20,261 bases of DNA, from contig CBEVGD010000020.1 of the NCBI GenBank assembly GCA_965549355.1, positions 1-20,261 of the forward strand, in the 5' to 3' direction. The DNA comes from M55B120 sp965549355. Lineage in GTDB: Bacteria; Actinomycetota; Humimicrobiia; Humimicrobiales; Humimicrobiaceae. Below, piece after piece: positions 7,798-15,364 of this stretch. Numbering within the stretch: the stretch's first letter is position 1; every line of letters starts with the position of its first letter. The position numbers were made by a program, and so were the translations under genes. The notes beneath the pieces are model-generated. The model saw only the letters and a program-made list of their open reading frames with translations, did not search any database and was not told where the DNA came from.

Positions 7798-9399
7798 TTA
7801 GCTTTTCTGTTTATTAAATGTCGCCTGTATTGCTTTAAGGAAATTCTCATTGGAGTTGGTGTTCTTTATATAATCGATAAGCTGCTCAATCGCTACATCG
7901 GGTTCCTTTTTATATATGAGCCTTCTGAGTTTCCAGATGATCCGTGCTTCTTCTTTTTCCATAAGCAGCTCTTCTTTCCTGGTCCCTGACCTGGTTATAT
8001 CTATTGCCGGGAATATCCTTTTGTCAGCAAGGGTCCTGTCAAGATTTATCTCCATATTACCGGTACCCTTGAACTCTTCAAAAATAACATCATCCATCCT
8101 GGAGCCAGTGTCTATAAGGGCTGTGGCCAATATAGTAAGGCTGCCTCCGTTTTCAATATTTCTCGCTGCTCCGAAAAACCTTTTTGGCGGGAAAAGGGCC
8201 GATGAATCAACACCTCCGGAAAGCACTCTTCCACTTGCAGGTATTGAGAGATTATATGCCCTTGCAAGCCTTGTTATGCTGTCTAAAAGTATTAAAACAT
8301 CCCTTCCGTGCTCCACGAGCCTTTTTGCTCTTTGAAGTACAAGCTCTGCCACCTGTATATGATTATCCGAGGGCTGGTCAAAGGTGGAACTTATTACTTC
8401 CCCTTTTACAGATCTCTCCATATCAGTTACTTCTTCGGGCCTCTCATCTATCAGCAATACTATTATATTTACCTCAGGATTGTTTTCCGAGACACTATTT
8501 GCAAGTTCCTTTAAAACAGTAGTCTTTCCTGCCTTTGGAGGAGATACTATAAGACCCCTCTGTCCTTTTCCAATGGGCGCAATAAGATCGATGATCCTCG
8601 GAGCAATATTGTCGGGATCTTTAGTCTCTAATCTCAAGCGGTCAATAGGATATATGGGTGTTAGCTTATCAAAGGGAACCCTGTTCCTTATAACATCAGG
8701 CTCTTCTTCGTTTACCTTTTCAATTCGCAGTAATGCATTATATTTTTCACTGTCCTTTGGGGGCCTGACCTGTCCATAGACTTGATCGCCCTGCCTCAAT
8801 CTAAATCTTCTTATTTGTGACTGCGAGACATATATATCTTTGGAGCCTGAAAGATACCCGCTCGTCCTTAGAAAACCATAGCCATCTGCCAGTATATCAA
8901 GCACCCCCTGCATCCTTTCTTCATATACTTCAATCTCTTTCTTTTTCTTTTCAGGATATTTTTTCTTTCTTTCTTTCTTTTCTCCTTCGGATATATCCTG
9001 CTTTATAAGCTCACTTATGGTGTCCGGCTCTCTTCTTGTCTTTTCAGGGAGAAATACCTTTTCCATTGCAGGAGCAGAGGAAGGTTCCTTCATGGAAGGT
9101 CCTTCATTTTCTTTAACAATACCTGCCGTGCTGCTATTATCTTTGATGATACTATCAGTGTTTTCTTTAAGATCTTTTTTAGCAAGGTTCCCGCCGCTGA
9201 ATATTACATTTTCTTCACTCCGGTCCTCTTTTCCGGCTCCCATACTATTGTCTGAGGCTTTTTCGATTATCCTGTCAATAAGTTCGTCCTTCTTTAATTT
9301 GAATATTCCGGAAATATTGAGCTGTTTGGCGATGACTTTCAAATCTGAAAGCATCTTTTTCTTTAATATATCTTTATTTATATCTTCCATACCTGGCAT
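7798..9399 (-). CDS. rho: Transcription termination factor Rho with an N-terminal insertion
   Basis: A 533-residue Rho. In order: an N-terminal SAP-like helical region (about 4-48), a charged low-complexity insertion (about 49-158, Lys/Glu/Ser-rich, with KKERKKKYPEKKKK near the end), the cold-shock-type primary RNA-binding domain with GYGFLR (about 163-230), and the RecA-like ATPase with P-loop SPPKAGKTT (286-294) and Walker B VLILLDSITRLARAYN. Rho is a hexameric RNA helicase that ends transcription. E. coli Rho is about 420 residues, and the extra length here lies in the insertion, as in some Actinobacteria and Clostridia. A TTG at 9405 is in frame, but the ATG at 9399 lies nine bases after AAAGGAG and is the better start. 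The gene heads the rho-rpmE-yqhQ-prfA-prmC cluster. Confidence 0.96.
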   Translation of the reverse strand: MPGMEDINKDILKKKMLSDLKVIAKQLNISGIFKLKKDELIDRIIEKASDNSMGAGKEDRSEENVIFSGGNLAKKDLKENTDSIIKDNSSTAGIVKENEGPSMKEPSSAPAMEKVFLPEKTRREPDTISELIKQDISEGEKKERKKKYPEKKKKEIEVYEERMQGVLDILADGYGFLRTSGYLSGSKDIYVSQSQIRRFRLRQGDQVYGQVRPPKDSEKYNALLRIEKVNEEEPDVIRNRVPFDKLTPIYPIDRLRLETKDPDNIAPRIIDLIAPIGKGQRGLIVSPPKAGKTTVLKELANSVSENNPEVNIIVLLIDERPEEVTDMERSVKGEVISSTFDQPSDNHIQVAELVLQRAKRLVEHGRDVLILLDSITRLARAYNLSIPASGRVLSGGVDSSALFPPKRFFGAARNIENGGSLTILATALIDTGSRMDDVIFEEFKGTGNMEINLDRTLADKRIFPAIDITRSGTRKEELLMEKEEARIIWKLRRLIYKKEPDVAIEQLIDYIKNTNSNENFLKAIQATFNKQKS

Positions 9400-9405
9400 T
9401 AACAA

Positions 9406-9674
9406 ATACTCCTTTCATAAGTATTCTAGTTTGTGTCTATCCTGAATGATCTGACATCAATCCGATTTAATGAATTTAATAATAAGTTTTAATAGTACTC
9501 AATTGAAATATAACAATAGCCCTGCTATATGCTTTTTGATTAAGGATTTATATAAATTACCATGGCTATAGACACTCATATCTACAATTGCCTGTATAAA
9601 CTAATTTTGAAACTTCAGGGCCTGATTATTTTGGGGAAACTCCTATTTCGTCAATACTATCTAAAACTCCCTGT
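9406..9674 (-). other. Long untranslated leader of rho
   Basis: About 270 bases separate the candidate rho promoter from the rho start codon. Apart from the AAAGGAG ribosome binding site just before 9399, I see only a weak 26-codon ORF (9579-9499, ATG start, beginning MSVYSHGN) with no convincing ribosome binding site, and no strong hairpin. Long rho leaders are known to mediate autoregulation by Rho-dependent attenuation in E. coli. The same role here is only an inference. Confidence 0.35.
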
Positions 9675-9703
9675 ATAATATAGAGTTATTTGGAAAAATG
9701 CAA
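9675..9703 (-). promoter_or_regulatory. Candidate rho promoter
   Basis: On the minus strand, TTGCAT (9703-9698) is followed by a 17-base spacer and TATTAT (9680-9675). It is the best-looking promoter in the 380-base gap between trpB2 and rho. Transcription would start near 9668. Confidence 0.45.
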
Positions 9704-9725
9704 GCAAATTTTTTAAAGGGAAGAT

Positions 9726-9761
9726 AATGGGGTCCTCCGCATAAAGCTAAAGAACCCCATT
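9726..9761 (-). terminator. Candidate terminator after trpB2
   Basis: An inverted repeat AATGGGGT / ACCCCATT forms an 8-bp stem with a 20-base loop, 25 bases beyond the trpB2 stop codon. On the minus strand it is followed by ATCTTCCCTTT, a poor T-tract, so it may be a weak intrinsic terminator or an RNA-stabilising 3' hairpin. Confidence 0.45.
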
Positions 9762-9785
9762 ATATATTGTAAGACCTATATATTT

Positions 9786-11150
9786 TTATACTTTTGGAAG
9801 ATTTTTTAGTGATTCTTTTATCTTCTCTTCAGGATACTCATAATCTGCAAGTTTTCCATCCATATAGGCATCATAAGCAGAAAGATCGAAATGGCCATGT
9901 CCGCTAAAATTGAATACAATAACCTTTTCTTCTCCAGTTTCTTTGCATTTTAATGCTTCATCCACTACTGTTTTTATGGCATGGGCAGTTTCAGGCGCCG
10001 GTATTATCCCCTCAGTATTGGCAAAGTTCATTGATGCTTCAAATACCGGATTCTGCGGAAGCGCCACTGCTTCTATTATTTTTTCATTTACAAGAAGGCT
10101 TACCTGCGGTGCCATTCCATGATACCTCAGCCCTCCTGCATGGATCGGTTTTGGTATAAAGTCATGACCCAGAGTATACATCTTGGAAATAGGAGCCATT
10201 TTCGCAGTATCTCCATAATCATAGGCAAATGGTCCCTTTGTAAGGGTCGGACATGCAATCGGCTCTACAGCTATTATCCTCATATCTTTCCCGGCCATTT
10301 TATCCGGGACAAACGGGAACGCAAATCCAGAAAAATTGCTTCCGCCGCCAACACAGCCTATTAATATATCAGGTTCCACGCCGGCCTTTTCAAGCTGTTT
10401 TTTTGTCTCGAGCCCCACAATTGACTGATGCATAAGCACATGATTTAATACACTGCCAAGAGAGTATTTTATCTTGCCACCACTCTTTGCCGCAATCTCT
10501 ACAGCTTCGCTGATAGCTATACCAAGGCTGCCGGTACAGTCTGGATCCTCTTTAAGAATTGCTTTTCCGGCTTCTGTGTTATTCGATGGAGAAGCAATAC
10601 ACTGGGCACCCCATATTTTCATCATCATTTTTCTATATGGTTTCTGGTCATAGCTGCACCTTACCATATATACTGTAAGATCAAGACCCAGCAGACTGCA
10701 TGCAAGCGATAAAGCGCTGCCCCATTGTCCGGCTCCGGTTTCCGTAACCAGCTCCTTCACACCTTCTTTCTTGTTATAATAAGCCTGTGCTATCGCTGTA
10801 TTTGGCTTATGGCTCCCCGCAGGGCTGACGCTTTCATTCTTATAATAAATCTTCGCCGGGGTATCCAGAAATTTTTCGAGCCTTTCCGCCCTTACCAGGG
10901 GAGACGGCCTCCACATCCTGTAGATCTGCAAAAGTTCTTCAGGTATATCAATAAATCTTTCCATGCTCATTTCCTGTTTGATCAATTCCATAGGGAAAAG
11001 AATCGACAGATCATCAGGCGTCAGCGGCTTTCCGTTTTGAGGATTAAGCGAAGGGGCCAGCGGTTTTGGCAGGTCAGGATTTATATTATACCACTGCTTC
11101 GGCATCTCCTCTTCTGTAAGAAATATCTTTTTCTCTTCATTCTTTGACAT
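9786..11150 (-). CDS. trpB2: Tryptophan synthase beta chain-like protein, TrpB2 type
   Basis: A 454-residue PLP enzyme of the TrpB2 subfamily. It has an N-terminal extension (MPKQWYNINPDLPKPLAPSL) typical of TrpB2, the PLP-lysine motif GSHKPNTA (Lys115), ETGAGQWGSAL and the phosphate-binding CVGGGSNF (about 265). It makes tryptophan from indole and serine. TrpB2 proteins usually do not pair with TrpA in the classical way and often act alone as indole-salvage enzymes. No trpA or other trp gene is adjacent, which fits that role. The start ATG at 11150 has AAAGGAAG upstream. Expression should be controlled by the tryptophan T-box just upstream, so it is switched on when uncharged tRNA-Trp accumulates. 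Confidence 0.95.
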   Translation of the reverse strand: MSKNEEKKIFLTEEEMPKQWYNINPDLPKPLAPSLNPQNGKPLTPDDLSILFPMELIKQEMSMERFIDIPEELLQIYRMWRPSPLVRAERLEKFLDTPAKIYYKNESVSPAGSHKPNTAIAQAYYNKKEGVKELVTETGAGQWGSALSLACSLLGLDLTVYMVRCSYDQKPYRKMMMKIWGAQCIASPSNNTEAGKAILKEDPDCTGSLGIAISEAVEIAAKSGGKIKYSLGSVLNHVLMHQSIVGLETKKQLEKAGVEPDILIGCVGGGSNFSGFAFPFVPDKMAGKDMRIIAVEPIACPTLTKGPFAYDYGDTAKMAPISKMYTLGHDFIPKPIHAGGLRYHGMAPQVSLLVNEKIIEAVALPQNPVFEASMNFANTEGIIPAPETAHAIKTVVDEALKCKETGEEKVIVFNFSGHGHFDLSAYDAYMDGKLADYEYPEEKIKESLKNLPKV

Positions 11151-11193
11151 TTTTCACTTCCTTTCTCTTATTACATACTTTTTTGTTTATAAA

Positions 11194-11240
11194 ATAAAAA
11201 AACCTCTCCATATCTCTACAATCTGTAGAGACGAGAGGTT
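11194..11240 (-). terminator. T-box-controlled intrinsic terminator
   Basis: On the minus strand, AACCTCTC and TCTCTAC pair with GTAGAGA and GAGAGGTT, forming a long nearly continuous stem followed by a run of seven T's. It lies right after the T-box sequence, whose bases can instead pair with an upstream segment to form the antiterminator. Confidence 0.9.
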
Positions 11241-11545
11241 GAAATTCCCGCGGTGCCACCCTACTTCACATCCGGACACAATATAGCATTCCACTAGTCC
11301 TTATGTGCTCTTAAATTTTCAGATACTATTAATATCTTATCCTAATATCTTGTCCTCTGATAACGGAGGAAGCCGTACTATCATACTCTCCCCGGGATCA
11401 TCATCTTTTATCTGAGTGATCCGCAGATTTGAGACAGTCACCTCGCAGACCCATTCAGTACCAGCGTTGCAGCCGCATTCTCAGCTCCGGCGGCTCTCTG
11501 TATGCTGCATCAATACCTACTACTTCTGTTCATCGGTTTTATTTG
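11196..11545 (-). promoter_or_regulatory. T-box riboswitch, tryptophan type, controlling trpB2
   Basis: The minus strand carries the T-box signature AGGGTGGCACCGCGG at 11262-11248, directly before a terminator hairpin with a T-run. Upstream is a long structured leader with typical Stem I elements: GAACAGAAGTAGTA at the 5' side, CAGAGAGCCGCC and GAATGCGGCTGC in the apical part, and TACTGAATGGGTCTGCGAG on the 3' side. In the last segment the best-placed specifier codon is TGG (11453-11451), so the sensed tRNA should be tRNA-Trp. This agrees with the regulated gene. Uncharged tRNA-Trp would stabilise the antiterminator and allow trpB2 transcription. The T-box class is clear; the specifier assignment is by alignment with remembered examples. 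Confidence 0.93.
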
Positions 11546-11580
11546 ATATTTAATTTTCAAATATACAAAATTAAAAAATA

Positions 11581-11610
11581 ATATTAGCATATATAAGGGG
11601 TTTTGTACAA
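11581..11610 (-). promoter_or_regulatory. Candidate promoter of the trpB2 T-box transcript
   Basis: On the minus strand, TTGTAC (11610-11605), an 18-base spacer and TAATAT (11586-11581) with TGC directly before the -10 (extended -10). It is about 35-40 bases upstream of the first T-box Stem I bases, the expected distance. Confidence 0.5.
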
Positions 11611-11708
11611 TTATTCTTTTTTGCTGTTATCTAAAGATCAAAATTTAGTAAAAAATCCAGATACAGATCCTTATAAACTTTCCGGACCATATATTTGGTT
11701 TTATGATC

Positions 11709-12935
11709 CTACCTCCCCGCTTTTGTGATCTTTACTGCTTTTGCCCTTATCTTCTCTATGTCAACACCGGCTTCTGCATATCCTGTGACAATAGCAGACT
11801 CTGCCACAGCCACTGCTACAGCTGGCAGGATTCTCGGATCAAATGGTTTCGGGATTATATAATTATGATTTGCCTCATCTGATATTATATCTGCAATTGC
11901 CTTTGCTGCGGCAAGCTTCATCTCTATATTTATCTCATCTGCGCCAGCATCAAGCGCTCCCCTGAATATCCCGGGAAAGGCCAGTACATTGTTTACCTGA
12001 TTGGGATAATCGCTTCTGCCTGTTGCCATTATTTTTACTCCTGCTTTTTTTGCAAGAGCTGGAGATATCTCGGGTTCCGGATTGGCAAGCGCAAAGATTA
12101 TCGGGTCATCCGCCATGGTCCCTATCATATCAGGGGTCAGTACATCCGCCGCAGACACCCCTATAAAGATATCAGCTTTTTTTACTGCATCAGCCAGTTT
12201 TCCCTCTATATTTTTTAGATTAGTGATCCCGGCCATCTCCTGCTTATACACATTAAGGCCCGCTCTTCCCTGATATATTATTCCCTTTGAGTCGCACATG
12301 ATAATATTCTTTACATCAATATAGTTTAGAAGGCTTGCAATGGAGGTGCCTGCTGCTCCTGCCCCGTTTATTACGACTTTTGCATCCCTTATATCTTTTC
12401 CATATATCCTGCAGGCATTAAAGAGTCCCGCAATGGTTACTATTGCAGTCCCGTGCTGATCATCATGAAATGTAAGCATGCCGGTCTCTTTCTTTAGTCT
12501 TGACTCTATATCAAAGCATCTTGGAGCTGAAATATCTTCAAGATTGATCCCTGCAAATGAGGGTTCAAGCAGTTTTACAGTCTCTACTATGGTGTCCACA
12601 TCCTGGCTGTCAATACATATTGGAAATGCGCTGACCCCTCCGAACTGGCGGAAAAGAACACATTTTCCTTCCATCACCGGAAGCGCCGCCCTGGGCCCTA
12701 TATTTCCAAGGCCAAGAACTGCCGAGCCGTCAGAGACAACTGCTATCATATTACCCCTTGCTGTATATGTATTTAAGGTGGAGGGATCTTTGTATATTTC
12801 CCTGCATGGCTGGGCGACTCCGGGAGAGTAGGCAAGGGAAAGATCCCTTTCATCTTTTACATCTACTTTTGGGATCACATCGATCTTACCCGTATATTTT
12901 TTATGCATGTTTAAAGATTCTTCATAAATATCCAT
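11709..12935 (-). CDS. NAD(P)-dependent malic enzyme
   Basis: A 408-residue protein of the small bacterial malic enzyme type. Motifs in order: LAYSPGVAQPC with the catalytic Tyr36, VSDGSAVLGLGNIG, EGKCVLFRQFGGV with the catalytic Lys, metal-binding LEDISAPRCFDIE and FHDDQHGTA, the dinucleotide fold NGAGAAGTSIASLL, and ATGRSDYPNQVNN. It converts malate to pyruvate and CO2 with reduction of NAD or NADP, or the reverse; the cofactor cannot be told from sequence alone. It is cytoplasmic and lacks the phosphotransacetylase-like domain of long MaeB forms. The start ATG at 12935 has GGGGGAG eight bases upstream. It has its own promoter and an approximately 95-base leader, so it looks monocistronic. 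Confidence 0.95.
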   Translation of the reverse strand: MDIYEESLNMHKKYTGKIDVIPKVDVKDERDLSLAYSPGVAQPCREIYKDPSTLNTYTARGNMIAVVSDGSAVLGLGNIGPRAALPVMEGKCVLFRQFGGVSAFPICIDSQDVDTIVETVKLLEPSFAGINLEDISAPRCFDIESRLKKETGMLTFHDDQHGTAIVTIAGLFNACRIYGKDIRDAKVVINGAGAAGTSIASLLNYIDVKNIIMCDSKGIIYQGRAGLNVYKQEMAGITNLKNIEGKLADAVKKADIFIGVSAADVLTPDMIGTMADDPIIFALANPEPEISPALAKKAGVKIMATGRSDYPNQVNNVLAFPGIFRGALDAGADEINIEMKLAAAKAIADIISDEANHNYIIPKPFDPRILPAVAVAVAESAIVTGYAEAGVDIEKIRAKAVKITKAGR

Positions 12936-13035
12936 TTGATTCTCCCCCAGGGAATTGGCTGCTGCTCCAACCCTATTTTTTACTGGCCGCCTCTGCCAGA
13001 TATTTATTAATAAAATTTTAAAATCCAGACATTAC

Positions 13036-13065
13036 ATTATAGGCTTTACATCCCTATCAGTTCAA
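13036..13065 (-). promoter_or_regulatory. Sigma-70-type promoter for the malic enzyme gene
   Basis: On the minus strand, TTGAAC (13065-13060), an 18-base spacer and a perfect TATAAT (13041-13036). Transcription should start near 13029. The leader of about 95 bases contains a small CTGGC/GCCAG hairpin and ends in a GGGGGAG ribosome binding site. Confidence 0.65.
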
Positions 13066-13083
13066 CTACTTTCCCGCTTTATT

Positions 13084-13164
13084 TTATTCTTTATCAGATA
13101 GTTTCAGGCCCTTCAGCGCCATATCAATATATGGAATATTGCTTTTTTCAAGTTTTATAATCAC
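13084..13164 (-). CDS. Possible 26-residue small protein overlapping the acetyltransferase stop
   Basis: A GTG at 13164 overlaps the TGA stop of the upstream gene (GTGA overlap) and opens a 26-codon frame ending in TAA. The predicted peptide (it begins VIIKLEKSN, middle IPYIDMALKG) has a protein-like, amphipathic composition. It could be a coupled small protein, or the true C-terminal end of the acetyltransferase displaced by a -1 frameshift. The AGGGAG before the GTG is only two bases away, too close for a normal ribosome binding site, so the call is tentative. Confidence 0.25.
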   Translation of the reverse strand: MIIKLEKSNIPYIDMALKGLKLSDKE

Positions 13165-13862
13165 TTCTCCCTAATTATAGCCGGACTCCTGACGGTCTTT
13201 CTGTATGCAATCTTTTTAAGCAATAGCTCCTCTGCAGAAAAACTTTTAACAATACTTTTGAGATCAAGCCTCAGAAGCGGATAATGTTTGTCATTTTTCT
13301 TAAGATAAAAACCATTGTTTAGAAGGAATTTAAAGGATACCAACGGGCTGTTTTCAAATTCATCTTCGGTAGTATCATCATCAAGCCTTTTTCCTATTGT
13401 CTCTATGGACCCAATATTTTTTTTAAAAAGGTCCTTTTCAAGCTCAATAAGCAATTTCTTTTTTATCCCGGATTTTCTCTGTGAGGACTCCACAAATATA
13501 CAGCCCAAAAAAATGCTTTTTGGATCAGGAGGGTAGACTTTAAATGATTTTAGCTTTGGGAAAAGATTATAATCACCGGCAAACAGTATGCCTATGCATT
13601 TTCTGTTTTTAAAGGCCCCTTTTATTATCCCCCCATTACTGCTAAAAGTGGTCAGGTTTTTTTGGCCGGCCTTCTCATAGCTCTTCTTATAAAACTCATG
13701 CTTGAAGAGGCTCTTTGCTTCAGATATGCTCTTCATGCTTAAAACATCTCTTAGAAGACTCTCTTCATTATAATCAAACCAGAAATTACATTTAACACAT
13801 TTGATTCCAGTTTTTTCCAACCTGTCTGCAAAAAGATCCCTTATAACCACCTTCGTGTCCAT
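13161..13862 (-). CDS. GNAT-family acetyltransferase-like protein with an N-terminal CxxC
   Basis: A 233-residue protein. The central part IFLGCIFVESSQRKSGIKKKLLIELEKDL (about 117-145) resembles the strand plus pyrophosphate-binding loop and helix of GNAT acetyltransferases, with QRKSGI standing in for the QxxGxG/A loop. A typical GNAT end, FKFLLNNGFYLKKNDKHYPLLRLDL, follows. The N-terminus has CVKC (Cys22, Cys25) next to FWFDY, possibly a metal or structural site. Substrate unknown. Its P-loop is imperfect (Ser in place of the first glycine), so acetyl-CoA binding should not be taken for granted. The start ATG at 13862 has only a distant GGAAGG. It is divergent from the aminotransferase gene. 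Confidence 0.65.
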   Translation of the reverse strand: MDTKVVIRDLFADRLEKTGIKCVKCNFWFDYNEESLLRDVLSMKSISEAKSLFKHEFYKKSYEKAGQKNLTTFSSNGGIIKGAFKNRKCIGILFAGDYNLFPKLKSFKVYPPDPKSIFLGCIFVESSQRKSGIKKKLLIELEKDLFKKNIGSIETIGKRLDDDTTEDEFENSPLVSFKFLLNNGFYLKKNDKHYPLLRLDLKSIVKSFSAEELLLKKIAYRKTVRSPAIIREK

Positions 13863-13929
13863 AATTATAAAAAACCTTCCCCTGATTTATATTCCTGTTT
13901 AATTATATCACTTAATAATATTGTTTAAA

Positions 13930-13966
13930 CCAGGAGCCTGTCCGGAAACCGGGCTCAGGCTCCTGG
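13930..13966. repeat. Strong GC-rich hairpin between divergent genes
   Basis: Perfect 11-bp arms CCAGGAGCCTG (13930-13940) and CAGGCTCCTGG (13956-13966), with a second inner stem CCGG-AAA-CCGG. It is far more GC-rich than the surrounding AT-rich DNA. On the minus strand it is followed by TTTAAAC, on the plus strand by AAATCCC, so neither side has a good T-run. It lies upstream of both flanking genes, where a normal terminator is not expected. Confidence 0.75.
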
Positions 13967-14011
13967 AAATCCCTTTTGAAGTTTTGGATGATTTAATATA
14001 TATTTTTTATA

Positions 14012-14020
14012 TGCTATTAT
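14012..14020 (+). promoter_or_regulatory. Candidate extended -10 promoter for aminotransferase-ddl
   Basis: TGC followed by TATTAT (14015-14020), with only a poor -35 (TTTAAT, 13992-13997) at 17 bases. Transcription would start near 14027, at the left arm of the GTGGTCA inverted repeat. Confidence 0.35.
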
Positions 14021-14027
14021 TTATTGA

Positions 14028-14065
14028 GTGGTCATATTGTCCTGGAAAATTATTTTGTTGACCAC
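14028..14065. promoter_or_regulatory. Inverted repeat GTGGTCA - 24 bases - TGACCAC, possible operator
   Basis: Perfect 7-base arms at 14028-14034 and 14059-14065, just upstream of the aminotransferase start. TGGTC/GACCA half sites are typical of GntR/FadR-type repressors, but the wide spacing is unusual for one dimer. It could instead form an RNA hairpin in the leader. Confidence 0.35.
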
Positions 14066-14088
14066 ATATATCTTTTAAACCGACAGCC

Positions 14089-15339
14089 ATGAGTAAAAAA
14101 ATAACATTTGATTATTGGGAACATCTTTATTCAAACCGTATTGGAGGAATGGTTTCCTCTGAAATAAGGGACCTTCTTTCTCTCTCTGCGCGTCCGGATA
14201 TAATATCCTTTGCAGGAGGCCTGCCGGAAGTCAGGGCTCTAAACTATCAAAAATTGGAAAGATATATAAAGAGGACCTTAAAGACTGACGGAGATATAAG
14301 CCTTCAGTATGGAGATTCCACTGGATACTACCCCCTGAGGACAAAACTGATAGATGTGATGGCTCTGGAAGATATCAGCGCTGATGAAGAGGATATTATA
14401 ATAACTGCCGGAGGCCAGCAGGCTCTCGACCTTCTGGCAAAGGTCTTTATTGATACCGGTGATAATATTATTGTTGAAGCCCCGGGCTATACCGGAGCCC
14501 TGAATGCCTTTAAGGCTTATGAAGCAAATATAATCGGGATCCCTGTGGATGAAAATGGTATTCTTGTAGAAGAAGTCGAGAAGAAGCTGAAATCGCTTTC
14601 GGATAATAAAGAAGGGGTAAAGTTTATTTATCTGGTCCCAAATTTTTCAAATCCTTCCGGTTTTACCCTGGATCTGGAACGCAGGAAAAAACTCCTTGAA
14701 CTTGCAAAAAAGTATAATACTTTAATAATAGAAGATAATCCATATGGAATGCTGAGATTTGAAGGCAAAGCACTGCCTTCTATAAAAGAAATGGATACAG
14801 CCGGCGATAATAGAAATGTTATTTATACAAGCACTCTCTCAAAGCTATTCGCTCCGGGATTCAGGATAGGCTGGATAGTGGCTCCCCACCTGATACTGGA
14901 AAAGCTGACTCTCGGGGTCCAGTCAGCTGTGCTATGTAATAGTACCTTTTCCCAGAGAATAGCCTATGAATACTTTTCGGACCCATCCTGGAAAGACAAT
15001 CTCACTGAATTTATAAAGATATATAAAAAGAGGAGAGATGCTATGCTTGCAGCTCTCGAAGAAAATCTTTCCGGAGTAGCCGCATGGTCAAAGCCCGAAG
15101 GCGGTTTCTTTATCTGGCTAAAAGTGCCTGATTATCTCAATACTAAGGAGATACTTGCTGATGCGGTAAGGGAAAAGGTTGCTTTTGTACCGGGAACAGG
15201 TTTCTATGCTGATGGGAGGGGTGGGGATGCGGCCCGCCTGGCATTCTGCACTGAAAGCAGGGAAAACATTAAAAAGGGCATCAAAATACTATCCGAGATC
15301 ATAAAGGACAAAATCAGATTATATAAAAGTTTTAACTGA
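14089..15339 (+). CDS. PLP-dependent aminotransferase (2-aminoadipate/aromatic type, class I/II)
   Basis: A 416-residue fold-type I aminotransferase. Motifs: ISFAGGLPEVRA (about 39-50), YGDSTGYYPLR, ITAGGQQALDLLAKVF, PNFSNPSGFTL with Asn188, EDNPYG with Asp216 and Tyr219, and the PLP lysine Lys252 in YTSTLSKLFAPGFRIGW. This pattern matches the LysN/MocR-domain-like group, which includes 2-aminoadipate, aromatic and branched-chain aminotransferases; the substrate cannot be settled here. No DNA-binding GntR domain is present. The ATG at 14089 has no clear ribosome binding site, and an in-frame stop lies shortly upstream, so a longer form is excluded. ddl follows after 25 bases, probably in one operon. 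Confidence 0.9.
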   Translation: MSKKITFDYWEHLYSNRIGGMVSSEIRDLLSLSARPDIISFAGGLPEVRALNYQKLERYIKRTLKTDGDISLQYGDSTGYYPLRTKLIDVMALEDISADEEDIIITAGGQQALDLLAKVFIDTGDNIIVEAPGYTGALNAFKAYEANIIGIPVDENGILVEEVEKKLKSLSDNKEGVKFIYLVPNFSNPSGFTLDLERRKKLLELAKKYNTLIIEDNPYGMLRFEGKALPSIKEMDTAGDNRNVIYTSTLSKLFAPGFRIGWIVAPHLILEKLTLGVQSAVLCNSTFSQRIAYEYFSDPSWKDNLTEFIKIYKKRRDAMLAALEENLSGVAAWSKPEGGFFIWLKVPDYLNTKEILADAVREKVAFVPGTGFYADGRGGDAARLAFCTESRENIKKGIKILSEIIKDKIRLYKSFN

Positions 15340-15364
15340 TTAAATCATTAATTTATCTTATTAT

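Noticed and set aside
7775..7815. Possible hairpin AAACAG / CTGTTT at the rho stop codon.
   Set aside because: Six pairs with a loop of over 20 bases and a poor T-tract, too weak to call a terminator.
8184..9445. Plus-strand open frames of 60-140 codons antisense to rho.
   Set aside because: The minus-strand Rho protein is unmistakable and these frames show no recognisable protein features.
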